Source of the DNA: Mactra quadrangularis | Lineage: Eukaryota > Mollusca > Bivalvia > Venerida > Mactridae | DNA: 64,000 nucleotides | NCBI GenBank assembly: GCA_025267735.1 | Contig: CM046294.1 | Location: forward strand, 34,689,222-34,753,221 | Reading direction: 5' to 3' | Part shown: positions 47,663 through 60,336 of the stretch, piece by piece | Position numbering within the stretch: the first letter of the stretch is position 1 | Layout: each line of letters opens with the position of its first letter | The notes under the pieces: model-generated | Told to the model about the DNA's origin: nothing | Databases searched by the model: none | Seen by the model: the letters and a program-made list of their open reading frames with translations, nothing else | Made by a program: the position numbers and the translations under genes

Positions 47663-47819
47663 AGGTTCACATATTTCATGGACTCCTAGTCAAAGGAAAA
47701 ACCTGAGAAAGAACTTACAAAGAAACATTTAACTTGTAAGTCAGATATATGTCTGTTATAGTTTTACACCAGATAAACATACTTGCTCTGACACAAGATT
47801 TGGTGAAAATAATTTGATA

Positions 47820-48082
47820 TTTAACAAGTAAATCTGTGAGCTAATGCTCACTAGTGATACCCCCGCAAAAATCTAAGATTATGCGACAAACAGGAAGTAG
47901 ATGAGCAAGGAGCATGAAATCGCTTTACACCACATGGGACTATGTGATGAAGCTATATGCAAAGTATTAGGCTGCTGCATGTTATAGTTGCTGAGAAAAC
48001 TGCGATGGAAATTTTGTAACGGACGGACGGACAAGGGTAAAACAGTATACCCCCCTCTTCTTCGAAGCGGGGGTATAAAAAT
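47820..48082 (-). mobile_element. Dispersed element family X, copy 2
   Basis: Reverse-oriented copy of 10016-10276, differing at only a few dozen positions, including a shared GGACGGACGGAC tract. Lies just downstream of the TMEM222 3' end. Confidence 0.75.
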
Positions 48083-48416
48083 GACCAGTCAGTGTCTGAA
48101 ATTGTGTTAAAAATGAAAATTTTAAGGCAAATTTTCAAAATCTCATAATAACTATTTCATGGTCTGAAACTTTTTTTCCACATTTTTCATTTTCACTGAT
48201 TTCCAAAGTAGAAATTTGGACTTTTAACTTCTTCCTAACCTCTCATCCCAGGAAACTAGATGTGCTGCTAAATTTAGTACAGATAGGTCAGCACAAAACT
48301 ACATGTTTCTTTATGTACATAAAGTTAGAATAGTGTTTGCACTGATCCAAAACTACACAGACATACGTCAGTTAGTGTATCACAATATAATCTATGAATG
48401 TATCATATTATGTCCT

Positions 48417-48498
48417 TCACATAAATACAACAACTAATGTCACCATTATACCCATCATTATAAGAAATGGTAGCCAAGTCTTTATAAATCCACATGCA
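48417..48498 (-). CDS. TMEM222: TMEM222 exon 6 (C terminus)
   Basis: Acceptor aaatttcag. Encodes ACGFIKTWLPFLIMMGIM and VTLVVVFM then TGA: the terminal membrane helix. Too short for a simple ORF scan; found from homology and phase. Confidence 0.92.
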
Positions 48499-51400
48499 CT
48501 GAAATTATACAATAATTGTATCAAATTATTTTGAAGAAAACAGGGTCTATAGTCCATGAACTGCAACAACAATTCATCAATTTCTCTTTCCAGATTATTA
48601 ATTCAATGAAATCATATAATGCATGTAATAGCTACAACCTTTCTTTCCTTAAAAGATCCTAAATATTCTCTTGAAATTCAACAACAGTCATTTTAGAACA
48701 TTTGAGCTAGCTTAAATAATTTTTTATGCGCTACTATCATTGTAAGTGAAACAGACCTGTCAATAAATCTCTCATTTAGTGCTTTCAGCAATTTGATATT
48801 TACTCAAGATTGTGCGAGTTACACATCAACTGTAACAAACATTATTTTATGATGTTCTAATCAAAATACTCTGTTGAAAGTTAACATTAATTCTGTTGAA
48901 AATAACCTACCTGACATATCTTCCATGTATTAACATAAGAAAACATAATTTAACCATATTCCATGATTTACTTCCGTCATACTCCATCAGATTTAAAGCC
49001 ATAGCACAATGACTGTGACAATTATCACAACATAAATTATGCTGAAATAATATAACATTAATAAATTGAATTGAAGTTAAACCTTCAACCATTTAAAAGG
49101 AAAAATAAAGTAATTTTAGTCTTAAAACATGTTCGTCTATCAAGCAAATGTGAAATAAACTTCATTTTGATATACAAGGGTTTTTCATTTAATTCCCGAA
49201 CGAACACTATAAATTCTGTCTCATTTACCTTAATGCAATGAAATTAGGTAAAATGATACTTGTGCCCATTTCTAATTTAGTTACATTTTACAAAAAGTGA
49301 ATCTTAAATAGTTATGAAGATATGGTTACCAAAGCAGTTTATAGAAGGCCAATAAGGCCCAACCTTTAATTATGATATGATACAGCATATATCATATAGA
49401 AAAACATATTTTTATAATATATGAGCGAAAAAACGTCAGACGTCGTACAAATACTCACGACAATGCATGTGAAATTTAGATGTCATTCATGCATAGGTAC
49501 TCTGTGTGAAAAGCTTAAAATATCAACGGTCATCTCTGAAGGTTTAAAAATGAATTAAGAAGAAAAAAAAACATATTATCATTCAGTTTTGTGAAAGCAT
49601 CGGACACACACCCATACAAACAAAAAGCCTTCTTGATCAATCATTAGGAATGTCTGCAGTGAAACTTACAACAGTTTACACATGGTACAAGCGTTTCCAT
49701 GAAGATATAACATCACCTAAGGATAAGGATGATTCGATATCAAGTATAAGAGACAGAAAGTTGGCGCTAGTTAAAGACAAGCTGGACACAGCCAGACAAT
49801 TAAAATAGCTAAAAACAGGAAGTAAACAGTTTGATAGCATCATTGAATGAACAGTGGTTCATTAACATATTTCTTTCATGGGAACATGAGAAATGTGTGG
49901 CACCACGACGACAGTCGATATATGGAGCTGGAATGATGTAATAGACTGTAAGTGATGTTTAATGTTTTGACTCCGGCATGGGCCCATATTGTTCAAAGTA
50001 TGTTCATGTTATTGTTCATTTCTGACCCAATGACTGTATCACATTGAAATTTACAGTACCCATACAGAAATGTTTCTGGCACATGTCTATGTTTTTATTA
50101 CTTTAAACTCCTATTACTACTTTGTTTTTATTACTTTGAACTCCTATTACTACTGTGTTTTTATTACTTTGAACTTCTATTACTACTCTTATTTATTACT
50201 TTTTACTCCTAGTACTACTTAAGTAATCACGTTGTCCGGGAATTAATTGAGCTGCCCTCGTAAAATCTTCAATCATTTATAATTTATTTCAAAACATAAT
50301 CATTATATATAGTTCGCTAAAATTTACTTCTGATAATAATACATAATGTATTGATTAAAAATGATCATTAATCAAAGGGATGTAATAAATTTTATGAAGC
50401 ATCAACATAGAGTTAGCTCCTTTCTCTATATAAATCTTACCATTCTTGTTTTATATTCTTCAGAGGCATCATATACAGCAAGATCCCAGGTTTGTTTTGG
50501 ATGTTGACCTTTTCTACTCATAACTTTATCAATATCTAACTGCCAGTATCTAAATAAATATGATGTTATAATAACGAAGTAACAAAAAAATATAAAGTTA
50601 ATATATTTAATCAACATAGAATATTCTGTTAAATCAGATTAGGGGATATAATTTGAATAGTGACTCACTGATTAGACAGGTAAAATTTATACTAACAAAA
50701 GTGAGACGAGGATTAAGATATTACTTTAAGTTGTTCAAGAAACTAATCAAAATATAACATTCTAATTAATTATTTTCTACATTATAAATCTAGACATTTA
50801 AGATTTTCAATACAATTCAATTACATATTTGGTAATTAAGAAATAAATTCAAAATTTATTCAAACTCAAAGAAGAAAATATTTATGTAAACTGCATTAAA
50901 AGTTGATGTTTACTCACTTTGCAGGATTTCCAAATGCCATATTGTCCTCCTGCAATAAAACAATTTGAAAAAAATACAATTAATACCTGCAGAGAAAAGT
51001 GTTTAACAGAAATTCTTAGCAATTTGATGATAATGACCATGGTATTGTTGTAATTTATAGTAACAGGATAAATAAGAAAAACAAAAACATTCATTAACTA
51101 TAAATATTTATTCCCTTTTTATTCCATGTTGACTCATAGTTAAAATGATTGAGTAGCAAAGAAATAAATGTAGTACATGTACATGTGTTATAGCCACACC
51201 GAGCATCTGTTGAACCCCAATCTAATACTCTACAACACTTCACCATAAAATCTAGCATGTAAGCAAGGTAAAAAAAGTACCTCAGCTACATTATTTAACA
51301 TGTATAGAAATATATTGTACTATACAGTGATTACTTAGTCAATTAAAATATACAATGTATTTTAATTTTTAAATTAGAAATATAGGATGCGCAACGTGAG

Positions 51401-54400
51401 AAAAGGGCCCTTAAGGTCAATTTTTTGGAAATTGAGATTTTTACAGAAAAGGAAAGAGTAGGCTTCGTACTTTCCAAAAATGTATAATTTATTAAAATAT
51501 CTCAGTCCATGATGTTGCCATGGTGATTTGAAATTTGATAATCCGTCCAAAAAATTAAAACGACGTCACGTTAACGTCGCGTTTTTCGGACGTTATATAG
51601 CAGGTTAATAACTCAGTAATTTCACTGCATAAAGCATTGGGAACTAGTTTTAACACCAAAGTTTTTAAAAATTCAGTTTTTTTTCATTAATACTTAAAAA
51701 CATCTTACATTTGAATTGATTTAGAGTTTATAATTGACGTAAAAATGTCTTCACAAATGAGTCCAAATAACTAGTGACAGTCTATACTGACTGTGTATAA
51801 GCAACTATATTTTGTAGTCCTGACAAATAACTTTAATGACATAAGCATCAATAATTATTGTAAAACAAACATAGACTGAAACTGACGGCATTGTTTTTTT
51901 AGGGTACAACACAAACAATGTGGAGGTCTATTGTTGTCGATGTCCATCGACACCAAATTTCCTTTGAATTTATTGCATGTGCGTATAATTATCATTGGCC
52001 AGTCAGTAGGCAAAAGTTCGAGTTGTCACAAAAGATATATGATATACAGATAATAAAGAGAGCAGCACACATATTGTTTATAAAATTCACTTTCACATTT
52101 GTTGAACACCCGCATGTTCCAAATTGAACAAGAACATATTTCAATTGTCAAAAACAGGACCCTATAAAAGGTTGAGGTGTTCCGAATGCTGCGTTTAATG
52201 ACAAAGATCAATATAAATACTCTCTGAAAATATTTTTTATGCCAGCATAGCTTTACTTTACACATAGAGTGTAATCATGCAATAACACATGAACGCTAAA
52301 TGTGATTTTGTCTAACAATTTTTCACCGTCTTTGCGAGTATTGGCGTGTTGGCAAACATTTCTGGCTTACTTGCGTTTATTGGCATTATAATTGACATTT
52401 TAATAATAAAATGAATTCACTACTACATATATACTTGCTTCCTCAAGCGGTTTATTTCACATTAATACACACGTAAGCACTTCAAGCAAAATCATGTTCA
52501 CTATTACTTAATATTCTTCCTTTAATAATAGGGTTTTACAGCAGACTTTATAAATACCGATATTCAGGTCATTCATCCGTACAGCAAGTATGAGCGCAAT
52601 ATTTACAATTAATTTTAATGTCAATTATATGATGTTTAACACACATTTAGTCCAAGCTCCAGGTGAAAGATAGATGAAAATATTTAGTTCAACTTAAAAT
52701 ATGAAAATTAAGTAATGCAAAACTTGGTAACCTTTTGTTTAAAAGATCAATGAATGCCGACATAACAACGCTTTTGGGAGGTAATATTATCAGAGAAATC
52801 TGAGTATTGAAGTTTGGAAATGATAGTCGGTGATCCTTTAGTAGTTAAATTAGCCCAATGAATGCATACGCATATATCGATTGTTCCCCTCAAGACTGTA
52901 GTAGCTCGCTCTTTAACGCAAAGCACTTACAACAGTCTTGCAGGCAACCCTCGATATGGTTGTGGTACAATTGAAGACACTGAGCATTACTATTGAAATC
53001 CGGTTCTGAATCATGAAAGCTGCAAGTTATTTCAAGCTACATTAAAGTTTGACCTAAGTGATAATCGACGATGTCCTGTGTTTAGGTTGCATGCTCCATT
53101 ATTGACGAGGGTTAATGCCATCTTATGACAAAATCAGGTAGCATGATAACGATTTGATACAGCTTTGGTGAAGAAAAATACCAAGAACAAAACGTCATTT
53201 ATTTTAAGGCCTACTCATGTGTATATCAGATTTAAACATAAGTAAGATAAAAGATCACTATACGTGGTACACACAAAATACACTTAACATTGCCATCATT
53301 GTTTCCAATAAACTGTTTATTTATTCATAGTTAAGTAAAAAGTATTTACAGTTTAGTATGACGGAAATGATGTTTCCTAACAAACTATTGGTTGGTTGTA
53401 TGGTAAGAAAGAAACTTATACCAATTTGGTGTTTTCTTACAATGTTAGGAAGATGGAAACACTACGTTTCTTATTATCAACGCATCTAGGTGCGTTGATA
53501 TAAACAATTATCAAGATTTGAACATTTTGTAGTCGACACCGGTTGCCTTAAGCCAATCCAAACGATGCATTTAAGGTCAAATGATAAGAAAATGGCCATG
53601 AAATGGACTCGTCTCCATCATGAACAAGTTGTTGACTAAAATCAAGTTGATGTTTAGGAAGGCTACACACCACTAAATATTTTAGCGGACATTAACATTT
53701 TCACGCAAGTATTTATGATTGGAAAAAAGTAAAATTTCCCGATCAAACTAAGTTGTACTGAATCAAAATTCAGAAAAAAAAGTTGAGTCTGCATTAAAGA
53801 TTAAAGCTTGTGCTCCATTCCGGAGTGTGCATGTAGTCCCGTAGTAACGTGTAAACAATTTGATGGCGATGCGTTTTGAAGCTGTATCTATCGTCAGTTT
53901 AAAGCTATGGTTCCGAAATTATGCATGCAACTATCTGGAAAAAACATTTATTTGTAGCTTATCTATTTAGTAATCAAACGCTTAAGCAAAATAATACAGT
54001 ACACGTCAAATGTCAAGTAACACGTTAGTCTAGTAAAACACCACAGCCGGCACAGGATGGCACGGCACGTTGACGAAAGTTGGATGGAAAACACAAATCA
54101 TGACTAAACAATCCTTATTTTTAGGTATTTGTTACCGATTTCTTCAAACAATGATTGTAAGTCTGTCATATTTTACAAAACATTGATTTATTCCCTTTAA
54201 TTAATACAAGTAGCCAGTTAAATCGTTTGTATAACTATAAACAATACAATAATCACTGACGTGACACGTGTACGCTAAAATTGACCTCGAAAATTGACCG
54301 CAAACGACGTCAAACGGCTTAAGGGCCCTTTTCTCGCATTGCGCATCATAGAAGTAATTGAGTAATCACTTAAAACACAATCTTATTGACTGAATTGTCA

Positions 54401-56806
54401 AGTTATGCTTCAACAGGTATGGTATTCACTTACTGAAACAAAGTAAGGCCCAGCAAAATCCCTGATGACACCAGTAGTTGTAGCAATACCCATATGTCCA
54501 ATGATTGGAAACAACCATCTATAAATTTAAAAAAAATACATGGAATTATTATGTACCGGTAAATAAATAATTAGAAGAACTCCTCTCTCCATTCAGCATT
54601 TGCTTTTACAATATTTTGTTTTGCTTAATCTCAAGTTCGACTCAAGAGTACGTTTAGACCTGTGATACTAAATACTGCCACAGACATCAAAAGACACACT
54701 AAGACAGTGAAAATATGCACAAAGACACTTTTTATGTTATATTATCATGAATTAAAGTTTAATAACACATTTTAAAATAATTTTGAATTATATTTGTATT
54801 ATTGTATGCATTTATTTGATACTCCGTGCATACGTATTCGTCGGACGGTTCAATAAACCGGACACTTTAAAAATACTTGTTTTTCAAACAAGTTTGGTAA
54901 TTTAATTAATATTTTTTGTATCTAAAATGTCTAGATACCTCCTTTGGTTACAAAAACATAAAAGACAACGATTTTCATGCGAAGTTAACATGAATATGCT
55001 TGAAATTTAATCAGTACTCATGTTGTCAACAAAAATGAAAATCTCCGTCATGTGGGGGATTTACTTTAAGTGTGCATGCGCGAAAAAACGGGTGCAAAAT
55101 TGTTTATGTATCTCTTCCTTAAGTATATTTGCTAAATTAAGAATGGAAACGTAAAAAATTATAAGTTTTTTTATTTGCGAATGTAGATTTAAAAATGTTT
55201 CATGTGAAGTTAAGCTCTAGCGTGGTTCGTGAAAATGCATGACATAACATCAAAATTGCTCAAGCAATATCGTTTTAAATAAAAGAACTCTAATTTATGC
55301 AAAATAAACGCATTTAAAACTAAATTGATCGCATAATTGTTAATTTTGACGGTAATTTTGGTTTATTTTTGTAAAACTATTTTCTTCATTTTTATCAATA
55401 ATTAAAGTGGGGAGGAGTGTTTTGTATTAATTAGTCCTAGAATTTGGCTTAGCTTGGAGTTCACCTTCAATAAAACAGAATAAACAATAACAATTGTCCA
55501 ATAATTATTTCTTATTATTCACACATGGATTTCAAGTCTAAACATCAATTAATTTTGACATATACTTAGATCTGCGTATGTTATAGATCTATATAGTTCA
55601 GTAGAGCTACGTGCACGTTTATGATGAGATGACTCTCAAATAGTCTCAATTAAAAGCATGTTAGAGCAAAAAGAAAACACCCTGAAACGAAATTATGTTA
55701 AGTTAGCCGAATAGATCTACATTTACTAAATACATCTGGTTTTAATCACTGGCTCTCAAAATTTGAACTGTCCTGTACTTAATTATTGGCTTGTCTACGT
55801 CATGATGATGTCATAAACATGCCTGCTTTATTATCATGTACATTCACCGCTATTGGGTTAGAGGAGAAAATGTTAGATTTTGAAGTAAGTGATGGTTGTT
55901 TTTGACTCAAATTTTGCACAGTAAGCGATATATTGTTACTTTATCGATTAGCTAAATAATTTTTAGTGTATTGTGTTTATTTAAGAAGGAATTTGATTCC
56001 ATTTTCCGCCGACTCAAACGTCCGGTTTATATGTCGCTCGTCCGTATTTTACGGACGATTTCCTCTCGAGATTAAGACCCGATTTTGAATAAAAGAACCG
56101 TGTGTATTACTCTATCTTGATACATAAATGAACTGAGCGGGGACCGAATTATATTGTGTCAAATTTTCAATTCTATACATGTTAAAACGAAAAAGTTATC
56201 ACTGAAAATGTCCAAAAAACGTCCGGAAATACAAATGAGAGGAGTAGTCAAATGTTAAAGAGTCAGACCAGCGTAAAAGACTTCTTCTGATGTCTTTTGA
56301 TGTCTGTGGCAGTATTTAGTAGGACCTAGTTCTGGCTTCCAAAACTTTATAAGCCGCTTTTTTAACATTTTGATTTTTGTCAGATACGGCATTAACATTC
56401 ATTGACAGTATAAACACGGGTTCGCTGAAGACCTTAAGCTAAGTAGGACCCCATTTAGACCAAAGAAGAATCTTCATTAGCTGCTACTATCACTCATCAA
56501 TGAAATGGTATTCTCGTCTCTATGCTCAAGAAAGTCAGTATTTTTAACAAAAGATTGTTTAAATATAGCAACTAAACTGTCCAACTCTTACTCTCCGGCT
56601 TCTACTACACTAGTTATGAAATAATTTGCGTCCAATAAAGGTTCCAAATATTAATCATAAACTCACGTCAGGCAAGGAATCGGTGTCCAAACAATACAAT
56701 AAGGGTATCTTTGTGTAGTGTGGTCAATTTGAACACCATTGTGCTGTGGTAAGGGCATCTTAATGGGTTGTTTTTCTACGTCAATATCGGCTGGAGAAAC
56801 TTCCAT
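48417..56806 (-). CDS. TMEM222: TMEM222, transmembrane protein 222 (DUF778/RTE1 family), 6 exons
   Basis: Exons in transcript order: 56806-56667, 54518-54434, 50949-50918, 50549-50441, 49041-48911, 48498-48417; 579 nt, 192 aa, all in frame. Recognised by family-diagnostic blocks: YPYCIVWTPIPCLTW, FPIIGHMGI, TGVIRDFAGPYFVSEDNMAFG, YDASEEYKTRMHNLCCDNCH and a C-terminal hydrophobic helix after WLPF. The family is small and conserved in animals, related to plant RTE1; its biochemical role is poorly defined and it is expected in endomembranes. Start codon uncertain: the ATG at 56806 (MEVSPADIDVEKQ) is chosen, but an in-frame ATG at 56845 would give 205 aa with a hydrophobic start. Introns contain a mariner and two long non-autonomous transposons. 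Confidence 0.95.
48911..49041 (-). CDS. TMEM222: TMEM222 exon 5
   Basis: Acceptor ttatttcag, donor gtaggt. Encodes the cysteine-rich block HNLCCDNCHSHCAMALNLM and a hydrophobic segment VKLCFLMLIHGRYV. Confidence 0.95.
49175..50260 (+). mobile_element. Degenerate mariner-like element in a TMEM222 intron
   Basis: Ends CAAGGGTTTTTCATTTAATT and, inverted, CGAGGGCAGCTCAATTAATT, both continuing into TTCCCG, flanked by TA on each side (49173-49174 and 50261-50262). Inside, 49600-49800 reads as a mariner-type DNA-binding region (TTVYTWYKRFHEDI) with stops soon after; no catalytic triad is left. 1086 bp, inactive. Confidence 0.75.
50441..50549 (-). CDS. TMEM222: TMEM222 exon 4
   Basis: Acceptor tatttag, donor gtaaga. 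Encodes YWQLDIDKV, TWDLAVYDASEEYKTRM. Confidence 0.95.
50918..50949 (-). CDS. TMEM222: TMEM222 exon 3, 32-nt microexon
   Basis: Acceptor ttattgcag, donor gtgagt. Encodes EDNMAFGNPAK with the last codon completed by the next exon. Without it the conserved block and the frame are both lost. Confidence 0.93.
51386..54347. mobile_element. Long non-autonomous DNA transposon, 2962 bp, in TMEM222 intron
   Basis: Termini read GATGCGCAACGTGAGAAAAG and, inverted, GATGCGCAATGCGAGAAAAG, both continuing GGCCCTTAAG. ATAG flanks both sides (51382-51385, 54348-54351), a candidate 4-bp duplication. No transposase motif or long frame inside. Superfamily not assigned; 4-bp targets occur in Sola1- and Chapaev-type elements. 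Confidence 0.75.
54434..54518 (-). CDS. TMEM222: TMEM222 exon 2
   Basis: Acceptor tttatag, donor TTTCA|gtaagt. Encodes WLFPIIGHMGIATTTGVIRD and AGPYFVS, near identical to family consensus. Confidence 0.95.
54666..56321. mobile_element. Long inverted-repeat element, 1656 bp, in TMEM222 intron
   Basis: TACTAAATACTGCCACAGAC, continuing ATCAAAAGACA, at 54666-54697 is matched by its inverse at 56291-56321. The next inner sequences also pair weakly (CCGGACA and CGTCCGG regions at 54858 and 56018). No coding content, target duplication unclear. Confidence 0.6.
56667..56806 (-). CDS. TMEM222: TMEM222 exon 1
   Basis: Donor CTGAC|gtgagt. Encodes a variable N terminus then RYPYCIVWTPIPCL, the entry to the conserved domain. 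Confidence 0.9.
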
Positions 56807-57038
56807 AATGTCAACACAAATAAATATGTCAATTACGTCAACCATTTACACAATCATGGTATCAACCAGTGATACAGACTCCGCCCAAACAAATTTTGCA
56901 TCTGATAGATCAGAGCAGAGATGTCTTTGATCAGAGGCATAATTATATTACATTTATCCTATCTTTGTTTCTGAAAAGATTAAAACACTGGTACGTGTAT
57001 CTCGTTGGCTTACAGTCATTTTTCCACTAAGTCATTTC

Positions 57039-57205
57039 TCCCCTGGTCATTTCTCCACTTTCTACCCTGGTCATTTCTCCACTTTCTACCCTGGTCATTT
57101 CTCCACTTTCTACCCTGGTCATTTCTCCACTTTCTACCCTGGTCATTTCTCCACTTTCTACCCTGGTCATTTCTCCACTTTCTACCCTGGTCATTTCTCC
57201 ACTTT
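57039..57205. repeat. 24-bp minisatellite, 7 copies
   Basis: CCCTGGTCATTTCTCCACTT plus TCTA, nearly perfect; about 230 bp upstream of the TMEM222 start, so in its promoter or 5' UTR region. Confidence 0.93.
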
Positions 57206-57653
57206 TTATATATATGGTACATGTGTATGTTATTAAATTATGAAGATGGTAATTTTGTGAATAATATTCATTTTTAACTTAAATATTATATTATAGAACA
57301 TTTATTTAGTACATTAGGATAAATAAATTGTATTATTTTGATGAAATTAATTAATATGCAAGTGTAATTAGAATGCAATTATGTATGTTATTTAGTATCT
57401 CGTATTTCTTACGATATAATTTAGTAACTGACTAAAAATAAAATATTTAAAATATAAAAAAGGAATGATAATGAAATAATCTCACCTTCAAAGAACAGTA
57501 AATATTCCAATAAAAAAATGAAAGCTAAACCCATTCAAAATATTCACAAAATTCCAATTACATTTATTAATGTTTTATTTAAAAAAAGAGAGGATATAGT
57601 ATCAATGCATATGAATTAATTGTATAAATCACTACATATGACTGACTATTATA

Positions 57654-57656
<3 letters not shown>

Positions 57657-57730
<74 letters not shown>
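57657..57730. repeat. (TA)n microsatellite
   Basis: About 35 uninterrupted TA units. Confidence 0.97.
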
Positions 57731-57736
<6 letters not shown>

Positions 57737-57884
57737 TACTATTTATTGATGAAAAAATAGATAAAATTTGTACTATAGCAATACTTTTTGGTCAGTAAAA
57801 GTGCACCATGTGTTATATTCAATAATTGAGACCTTACTTCTGACTGATATGATAAATACGCTCATGTTTCAATTAAACGATCAA

Positions 57885-58010
57885 TTAAACGATCAACCCC
57901 CTCCCGACGGTATAGAAATTTTTGAGTTTTTCACATGTCAAAGGTGCAAATCTGAGCACATTAAAATGCTCTTTTAAACAAATTGAATGAAGCTAAAACT
58001 AGGTTACTTA
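57885..58010 (+). repeat. Duplicated segment, copy 1
   Basis: CCCCTCCCGACG through CATGTCAAAGGTGCAAATCT is repeated with about 75% identity at 58170-58295. Confidence 0.65.
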
Positions 58011-58169
58011 TCACTTTTTTCTGTAGAAAAGTGATGCAATGCGTAACTTTTCTGATTCATGTGATTGATTAGTTATATAAATATTCATAAATTAATAAAA
58101 TGCATTCATGTGAGTTAGATCACAGGATACAGAGGAGTCGTTATTGGGGAGTAGGTTGGGGTGGGTATG

Positions 58170-58295
58170 GGAGGGGTATCCCCTCCCGAAGATGTGGAAA
58201 AATTTTGAATTTTTGCATGTCAAAGGTGTAAATCTGAGCACTTTTGAACACTTTAAAGGATAAAATGAAACTAAAATTTGGTAAATTATCATTAC
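58170..58295 (+). repeat. Duplicated segment, copy 2
   Basis: CCCCTCCCGAAG through CATGTCAAAGGTGTAAATCT; see copy 1 at 57885. The pair is in direct orientation about 290 bp apart. Confidence 0.65.
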
Positions 58296-58409
58296 ATTTT
58301 AAGCACTTTTGGGCACTACCTAGGAAATATTGAGCACTATAATTGAGGTATCCTTCATGCATGTGCCCGTTTTGTTCGTTTAGATTTAATGTGTTGGCTT
58401 ATTAAATCC

Positions 58410-58446
58410 CATTCTCGTACCCCGAAGTTTTCAAGGAACGAGAATG
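58410..58446. mobile_element. Mini-MITE family M2, internally deleted copy
   Basis: CATTCTCGTACCCCGAAGTT then GGAACGAGAATG after only a few bases; flanks attaaatcc and ataaaatcc agree at 8 of 9. 37 bp. Confidence 0.65.
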
Positions 58447-58454
58447 GATAAAAT

Positions 58455-60064
58455 CCTGATTTACAAAAAAAATCAGCAATTTCATCATGTAAATGCCGAG
58501 AATTTATAAAAAATACACTTGGTAACTTGTTTAAAATCACCGAATGCAATGAGAAAATTCTCCGATTTAACATCCAGAAAAGCCGGTTTATGATACTTTT
58601 TTTAAATAAGAGGCTTAGTTTATTGTGTTGAAATTCAGCGTTGTTGTGAGTTTTTCGGACGTTTCAGTGGATTTACAAGAATGGTTGTTGGGACCATCCA
58701 AAACGTGAAAATCCTTAGAAGAATCATATTTTTCGATTCCTTTGGAAAAAATCATTAGGAATACAAGTATTTTAAACACGTAAAATGATATAAAATAAAA
58801 GCAACGACTTAAAAATTAACGAAACTCAAGCCTATTAATGTATTATTGGATGAAAAAAAAAAAATGTTTAACCACTGATTATTTTTTTTCTTCTTTTTAT
58901 ACTTGTTGTAGGGTATGTCACTCTTGAAAAGTTACTTGAAAGTTTAATTCATTTACCTACATTTTCTAAAAAAACAACAACAACATAAAACGCTCGTTTT
59001 TTTTCCGATTTTAACTAACTTTTAATTTACTCATTTTAATGACAAATATTCATTCGACTATACTCGGCTTTTCTCAGTCTATTACTTGATATGAAAAACG
59101 CCGATGTCCTCCATAAATACTTAATTTATGTTTAGGCTCGGTCACTTTTTAAAAGTTATTCGGAATTTTAATACCATAAAAATCATCAGACGATCGTGCA
59201 TGTTTTCGAAATCAACTAAGTTCGAGTGTCATAGTAGTGACGTATAAAATGCACTTGACTAGCTGTCCTCGTCTTTTCTCTGTCTAACCTGCTATGAAAA
59301 CGCTTATGATATCCACTAGTAAATAAGATTAGAGAGTGCACAATAACCAAATTTAGGCCTCGTAAGCTAGTTACCATGGTAATTTCACTGGTGACGATCT
59401 TAAGTATACTGTTGAGGTATGTGTAATACAGACAATAAACAATTGGTATTTATGTGTCTGTATAGAGGGACCATACACTTGCACGATCAATGATTTGAAC
59501 GCTTGATAAGGCCCGAGATGTACCCTGAGATGCTTGAATGTATCAATTTAGATCATTATCTTTTTTAATAGCTCGGATGGATGATTGCATATTAAAATTA
59601 ATCTAAAAGTCGAGTTGATATCGCTTTGATGGTGCCGATTTTGTGCCCTTTTCTTTGTATGAGAGTCAATATCTGTGGGGCCAGGTGGGGGCACGTGCCC
59701 CCTGTGCCCCCCGGTAAATCCGGGCCTGACTTAAAAGCATGTGTGAGATAATCCAATTATCACATTAACACTTGGGTTTGACAGTACAGTGATTAAATAA
59801 TCTAATTGTGTTTTTTTTGGTTTGTAGCAATAAGTAATCGTCCGTATTCGCCGCGCAAAAGTATTATTGGAGTAGGCGGTGCGCTTTATTTTATTTTATG
59901 AAGAAAGGAAATATTATTATTTTCCGGCATGTCAAGCTTTTTCCAAAGATTTCGCTGCCATACATGAGAATCGGTAAAAACGACTATGTCATAAATATTT
60001 AGATGAATATAGAACGCTTAATTTTCAAATAAAGTTTTTTCAGCAACCTTTAAACAAAGACGGG
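58455..60064. other. Intergenic, nothing coding; one orphan transposon end
   Basis: CAGGCCCGGATTTACCGG (inverse, near 59712-59729), followed by the palindrome GGGGGCACGTGCCCCC at 59687-59702, resembles one end of a DNA transposon; the partner end was not found. Confidence 0.35.
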
Positions 60065-60336
60065 GGCATTCTGCTCTGATTTGGTCAGTTAAGAATTGTG
60101 ATCCTTAACTGACCAGTTAAACAAAGAGTGTTTATTGATCCGTGAAATCATTGGTCAGTAAAGCATTCTATATTCGTTTCGTCAGTTAAGTGTTTTACAG
60201 CGATTTGGTCATTAAACTTGATAAAAACATTTTTTAGTATTTATTTAGACCATGAATAAATGGTCAGTGAAGTCTTCGACATTAGTTTGATCAGTTTAAC
60301 GTTCGTTATTAAACTATCATTCCATACTCATTTGGT
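60065..60336 (+). repeat. Left copy of a duplicated flank around the 27-bp array
   Basis: ACTGACCAGTTAAACAAAGA, TCCGTGAAATCATTGGTCAG and AATGGTCAGTGAAG recur in order at 61255-61340 and 62100-62200. GGTCAGTTAA-type motifs are already scattered here. Confidence 0.75.

Noticed and set aside
57005..57277. 90-codon frame with FLPWSFLH repeats and its antisense
   Set aside because: Artefact of the 24-bp minisatellite.
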